This document shows, one piece after another, positions 61,693-64,000 of a stretch of 64,000 nt of DNA. The notes under the pieces were generated by a model. That model was given only the letters and a program-made list of their open reading frames with translations. It searched no databases and had not been told where the DNA came from. Position 1 is the stretch's first letter. Each line of letters begins with the position of its first letter. Source of the DNA: Streptantibioticus parmotrematis (lineage in GTDB: Bacteria; Actinomycetota; Actinomycetes; Streptomycetales; Streptomycetaceae); the NCBI RefSeq assembly GCF_019890615.1, contig NZ_JAINVZ010000026.1, positions 21,141 to 85,140 of the forward strand, in the 5' to 3' direction. Made by a program: the position numbers and the translations under genes.

Positions 61693-61904
61693 CTTTCCCC
61701 CTTGGATGCTCACCCTCGGCGTCCTTACCGGGGCGAAGCGGTCATACCGCCGTACAACTCAGTCAAAGCGTGTCACAAAAGTAATCAAGGACGAAGCCAC
61801 TCAATCAGCACGCGAACCCGGCGGCGGCACAGAACTCTGCGGTAGACATTGTGTCGGGCGGGTGCGAGGCGGCGGCAACACGTTTTCCGGAAGGGGCCAG
61901 GTCA

Positions 61905-62834
61905 GTGGCGGCAAGGGGAGAGCCCACGGCGAAGCCGGCACGCGACCGAGAGCCCACGGCGAAGCCGGCACGCGACCGCGCCCTCACCGGCGGGGTACTC
62001 GTGGGCGCGTTCGCGCTCACCGCGGTCGCCGCGCTCAGCGGGTGCAGCTCCTCCGGCGGCGCCGACGGCAGCAACGGCGGCTCGGGCACCGGCGTGCGCA
62101 CCGGTTCGGTGAGCGCCGCCCCGCCCGGCAAGTACCAGACGCTCCCCGAGCCCTGCGGCAGCGTGAGCCAGGACACCCTGCACGACCTGCTTCCCGGCGC
62201 GTCCGACTACTCCGGCGACTCCGCGCTCACCTACGACACCGACCGCATCGTCGGCTGCAAGTGGTCCGGCGTCCTGTCCGGCCAGGAACGCCACCTGCGC
62301 GTCACGCTGGAGCGGGTGGTCTCCTACGACCCCACGGTCAGCGACGAGGACAAGGCCGAGCAGGACTACGAGCAGAAGGCGTCCGCCGCGCACATCCCCG
62401 ACGCGATCCCGTCGGACTCGGCGTCCACGCCGGCGTCCACCTCGGCGTCCACGTCGGCGTCCACCTCGGCGTCCACCTCCGCCTCGGCCCCGGCGCCGTC
62501 CGACTCGCCTTCCACACGGCCGGGTTCGAGCCCCTCGGGCGCGGCGGGCCCGTCCGCGTCCAGCAGCGCCCCGGGCGCCGACGACCCGGACACCGCGCCG
62601 CGCCGGGTGGGCGGGATCGGCGACGAGGCGTATCTCGACGACATCGTCACGACCGAGGACTCCGACGTCCGCCGCGAGGTCACGATCGTCTTCCGCGAGT
62701 CCAACGTCCTGGTCACCGTGGTCTTCTCGCAAGGCTCCACCGACAAGACGCAGACACCGGCCTCCGGCCCGCTGCAACTGGGCGCGGACGACGTGGCACA
62801 CGAGCTGGCGAAGAAGATCGAGGAAGCGGAGTAG
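61905..62834 (+). CDS. DUF3558-type lipoprotein with internal repeats
   Basis: 309 aa from GTG 61905 (AAGGGG 9 nt upstream). The cytoplasmic leader contains a duplicated 10-residue unit (PTAKPARDRE / PTAKPARDRA) before the hydrophobic stretch and lipobox Cys47 (ALSGCSSS). DUF3558-like sequences (LPEPCGSVSQDTLHDLLPGA; GCKWSG) are interrupted by an Ala/Ser/Thr repeat tract near residues 170-225, then RRVGGIGDEAYLDDIV. Paralogue of the next gene. The substrate is unknown; it is anchored outside. Confidence 0.78.
   Translation: MAARGEPTAKPARDREPTAKPARDRALTGGVLVGAFALTAVAALSGCSSSGGADGSNGGSGTGVRTGSVSAAPPGKYQTLPEPCGSVSQDTLHDLLPGASDYSGDSALTYDTDRIVGCKWSGVLSGQERHLRVTLERVVSYDPTVSDEDKAEQDYEQKASAAHIPDAIPSDSASTPASTSASTSASTSASTSASAPAPSDSPSTRPGSSPSGAAGPSASSSAPGADDPDTAPRRVGGIGDEAYLDDIVTTEDSDVRREVTIVFRESNVLVTVVFSQGSTDKTQTPASGPLQLGADDVAHELAKKIEEAE
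61921..61980 (+). repeat. In-frame 30-bp tandem duplication
   Basis: Two 30-bp copies differing at one base, each coding ten residues (PTAKPARDR plus E or A), in the 5' end of the DUF3558 lipoprotein gene. Confidence 0.92.
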
Positions 62835-63018
62835 CCCCGCCGCGGACGGACCCGGCCACCCCTGCCACCCGTTCACCGACCACCCGCCATTCCCTCACCA
62901 ATCAGGACAGATGCCCCATCCTCCAACCCTCCGGAACGAAAAGGGCGTTCGACTGGACGAACAGGGCGAAGCACGTATCGTGGCCGTCCGTACGACGACC
63001 GACCGAAGGACCCGACCC

Positions 63019-63687
63019 ATGCACGCAACCGCCCCGCGCCTCGCCCGCCTGATCGCCTGCGCGGCAGTGCCGGCGATGCTCATCGCCGGCTGCTCGTCGG
63101 GCTCCAAGGCCTCCTCCGACGATGCGAGCGGCTCCTCGGCGCCGTCCTCCACCACCGCCGCGCCCACCCTGGCCGCCGCCCGCTACACCAAGCTGCCCGA
63201 CCCGTGCGGGGCGATAGCGGCGGCCACCGTGAAGACGATGGTGCCCAGCGCCCAGGACGCGGGCGGCAAGGCGGTCAGCTCCGGCGACGACAGCCACGCG
63301 GGCTGCTCGTGGACCGGCCTCGACGGCTACCAGTACCGCTTCCTCGACGACACCTTCCAGCGCTTCGACACCATCGCGAACAGCACGTCCGCCGAGGACC
63401 AGGCGAAGTCCGCGTACCAGCTCGCCGTGCAGACCGCGGCGAAGGCGTCCGGCGCGAAGGCCGTGGCCGCGCCGGGTCTGGGCGACCAGGCGACGCTGAT
63501 CACGTGGGACGCCAAGAAGGACGGCGCGCAGTACCACTACGCGACCGTGATCGCGCGTTCCGCCAACGCGATCGTCACCGTCGACTTCAGCGGCGCGGGC
63601 CTCCAGGGCGACGAGCAGCCCAAGACCGACCGCATGGACAAGGACGCCGAGCAGGCCACGAAGGAAGCGCTGGCGGCCCTCAAGTAG
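63019..63687 (+). CDS. DUF3558-type lipoprotein
   Basis: 222 aa from ATG 63019 (GAAGGA 8 nt upstream). Lipobox Cys25 (MLIAGCSSG), Ser-rich linker, then LPDPCGAIAAATVKTMVP, AGCSWTG, and APGLGDQATLI as in the preceding paralogue but without the long Ser/Thr/Ala insert. Probably a lineage-specific duplication. Confidence 0.82.
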   Translation: MHATAPRLARLIACAAVPAMLIAGCSSGSKASSDDASGSSAPSSTTAAPTLAAARYTKLPDPCGAIAAATVKTMVPSAQDAGGKAVSSGDDSHAGCSWTGLDGYQYRFLDDTFQRFDTIANSTSAEDQAKSAYQLAVQTAAKASGAKAVAAPGLGDQATLITWDAKKDGAQYHYATVIARSANAIVTVDFSGAGLQGDEQPKTDRMDKDAEQATKEALAALK

Positions 63688-63796
63688 CCGCCGCGCCTGC
63701 CGCGTTCACGCCTCCGCCGCGTACCGGCCCCACACTCTCCCGCACACATGTGCCAGGCTGTCGCCCGCAACAGCCCGAACAGGGAGGGGTTCCCAA

Positions 63797-64000
63797 GTGA
63801 CCGCGCCACTGAAGGTCACACGCGCGCATCGCATACTCATCGGGGTGGTCGTCGCCGGTGCGCTGGTCATCGCCGGTATCGGCTTCGCCGGCTCCTACGC
63901 GGCCGTGCGTGCGCTGGCCATCAGGAAGGGATTCGGCGAGTTCGCCTACTTCTTTCCGATCGGCATCGACGCGGGCATCTGCGTCCTGCTCGCCCTGGAT
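63797..64000 (+). CDS. DUF2637 membrane protein, N-terminal part
   Basis: The reading frame starts at GTG 63797 after GGGAGGGG and continues past the right edge (68 codons present). Two membrane helices (about 12-37 and 49-67) with the DUF2637-type sequence ALAIRKGFGEFAYFFPIGIDAGI. Members are often tied to plasmid spread (SpdB-like) or are chromosomal proteins of unknown role. Confidence 0.75.
   Translation, partial: MTAPLKVTRAHRILIGVVVAGALVIAGIGFAGSYAAVRALAIRKGFGEFAYFFPIGIDAGICVLLALD

Overview
The window is very GC-rich. It uses GTG starts freely, packs genes with ATGA/GTGA overlaps, and carries a gene set typical of Streptomycetaceae: 14-subunit-type complex I, the futalosine route to menaquinone, WXG100/EssC, DUF4232, DUF3558 and DUF2637 proteins, and XRE/TPR and RsbW-like regulators. 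I read it as a chromosomal stretch of Streptomyces or a close relative. Gene order resembles, from memory, the nuo / mqn / ccs / hemL part of the S. coelicolor chromosome. No tRNA, rRNA, CRISPR array or insertion sequence was recognised.

Layout. 1-6172: nuoG (partial), nuoF, E, D, C, B and A on the minus strand, the 5' end of a complex I operon, with a near-perfect Rex operator upstream. 6987-9594: a secreted NlpC/P60 hydrolase, a duplicated YbjQ-like protein and a DUF4232 lipoprotein. 9899-13421: an accessory cassette made of a frameshifted XRE/TPR regulator, an RsbW-like ATPase, a class I lysyl-tRNA-synthetase-like catalytic domain and a translationally coupled ASCH protein. 13450-17336: geranylgeranyl-reductase-type flavoprotein, menG, an amidohydrolase fragment and mqnC. 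17557-31314: a type VII secretion-like locus (propeller/FnIII membrane protein, MoxR, DUF58, transglutaminase-like protein, kinase-FnIII protein, divergent WXG100-like protein, EssC/EccC ATPase).

31367-41294: mqnA, a cold-shock gene with a structured leader, an acyl-CoA ligase, DUF4229 and GNAT genes, then mqnE, an Lrp/AsnC regulator, mqnM (UbiX), mqnP (UbiA) and mqnL (UbiD), all on the minus strand. 41428-43459: a small membrane protein and a Tat-exported phospholipase C-like enzyme. 43537-51441: cytochrome c maturation genes ccsB, resB, ccdA and resA, a lipoprotein deacetylase, a histidine phosphatase and hemL. 51726-57458: a conserved hypothetical gene, a small secreted protein, an orphan hypX, a FemX-like transferase, and an SDR plus DCC thioredoxin pair. 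57466-60450: a Crp/Fnr regulator divergent from a four-gene operon with a nucleotide-cyclase-like protein. 60499-64000: rtcB, two DUF3558 lipoproteins and the start of a DUF2637 gene.

Much of the window serves respiration. Complex I feeds menaquinone, which is built by the mqn enzymes and finished by MenG and possibly the FAD reductase. Heme (hemL) and the System II genes supply c-type cytochromes. The less understood parts are the synthetase-like/ASCH cassette, the secretion locus whose enzymes have lost canonical catalytic residues, and the cyclase-like operon in which two adjacent proteins share a short Asn/Gly-rich motif.
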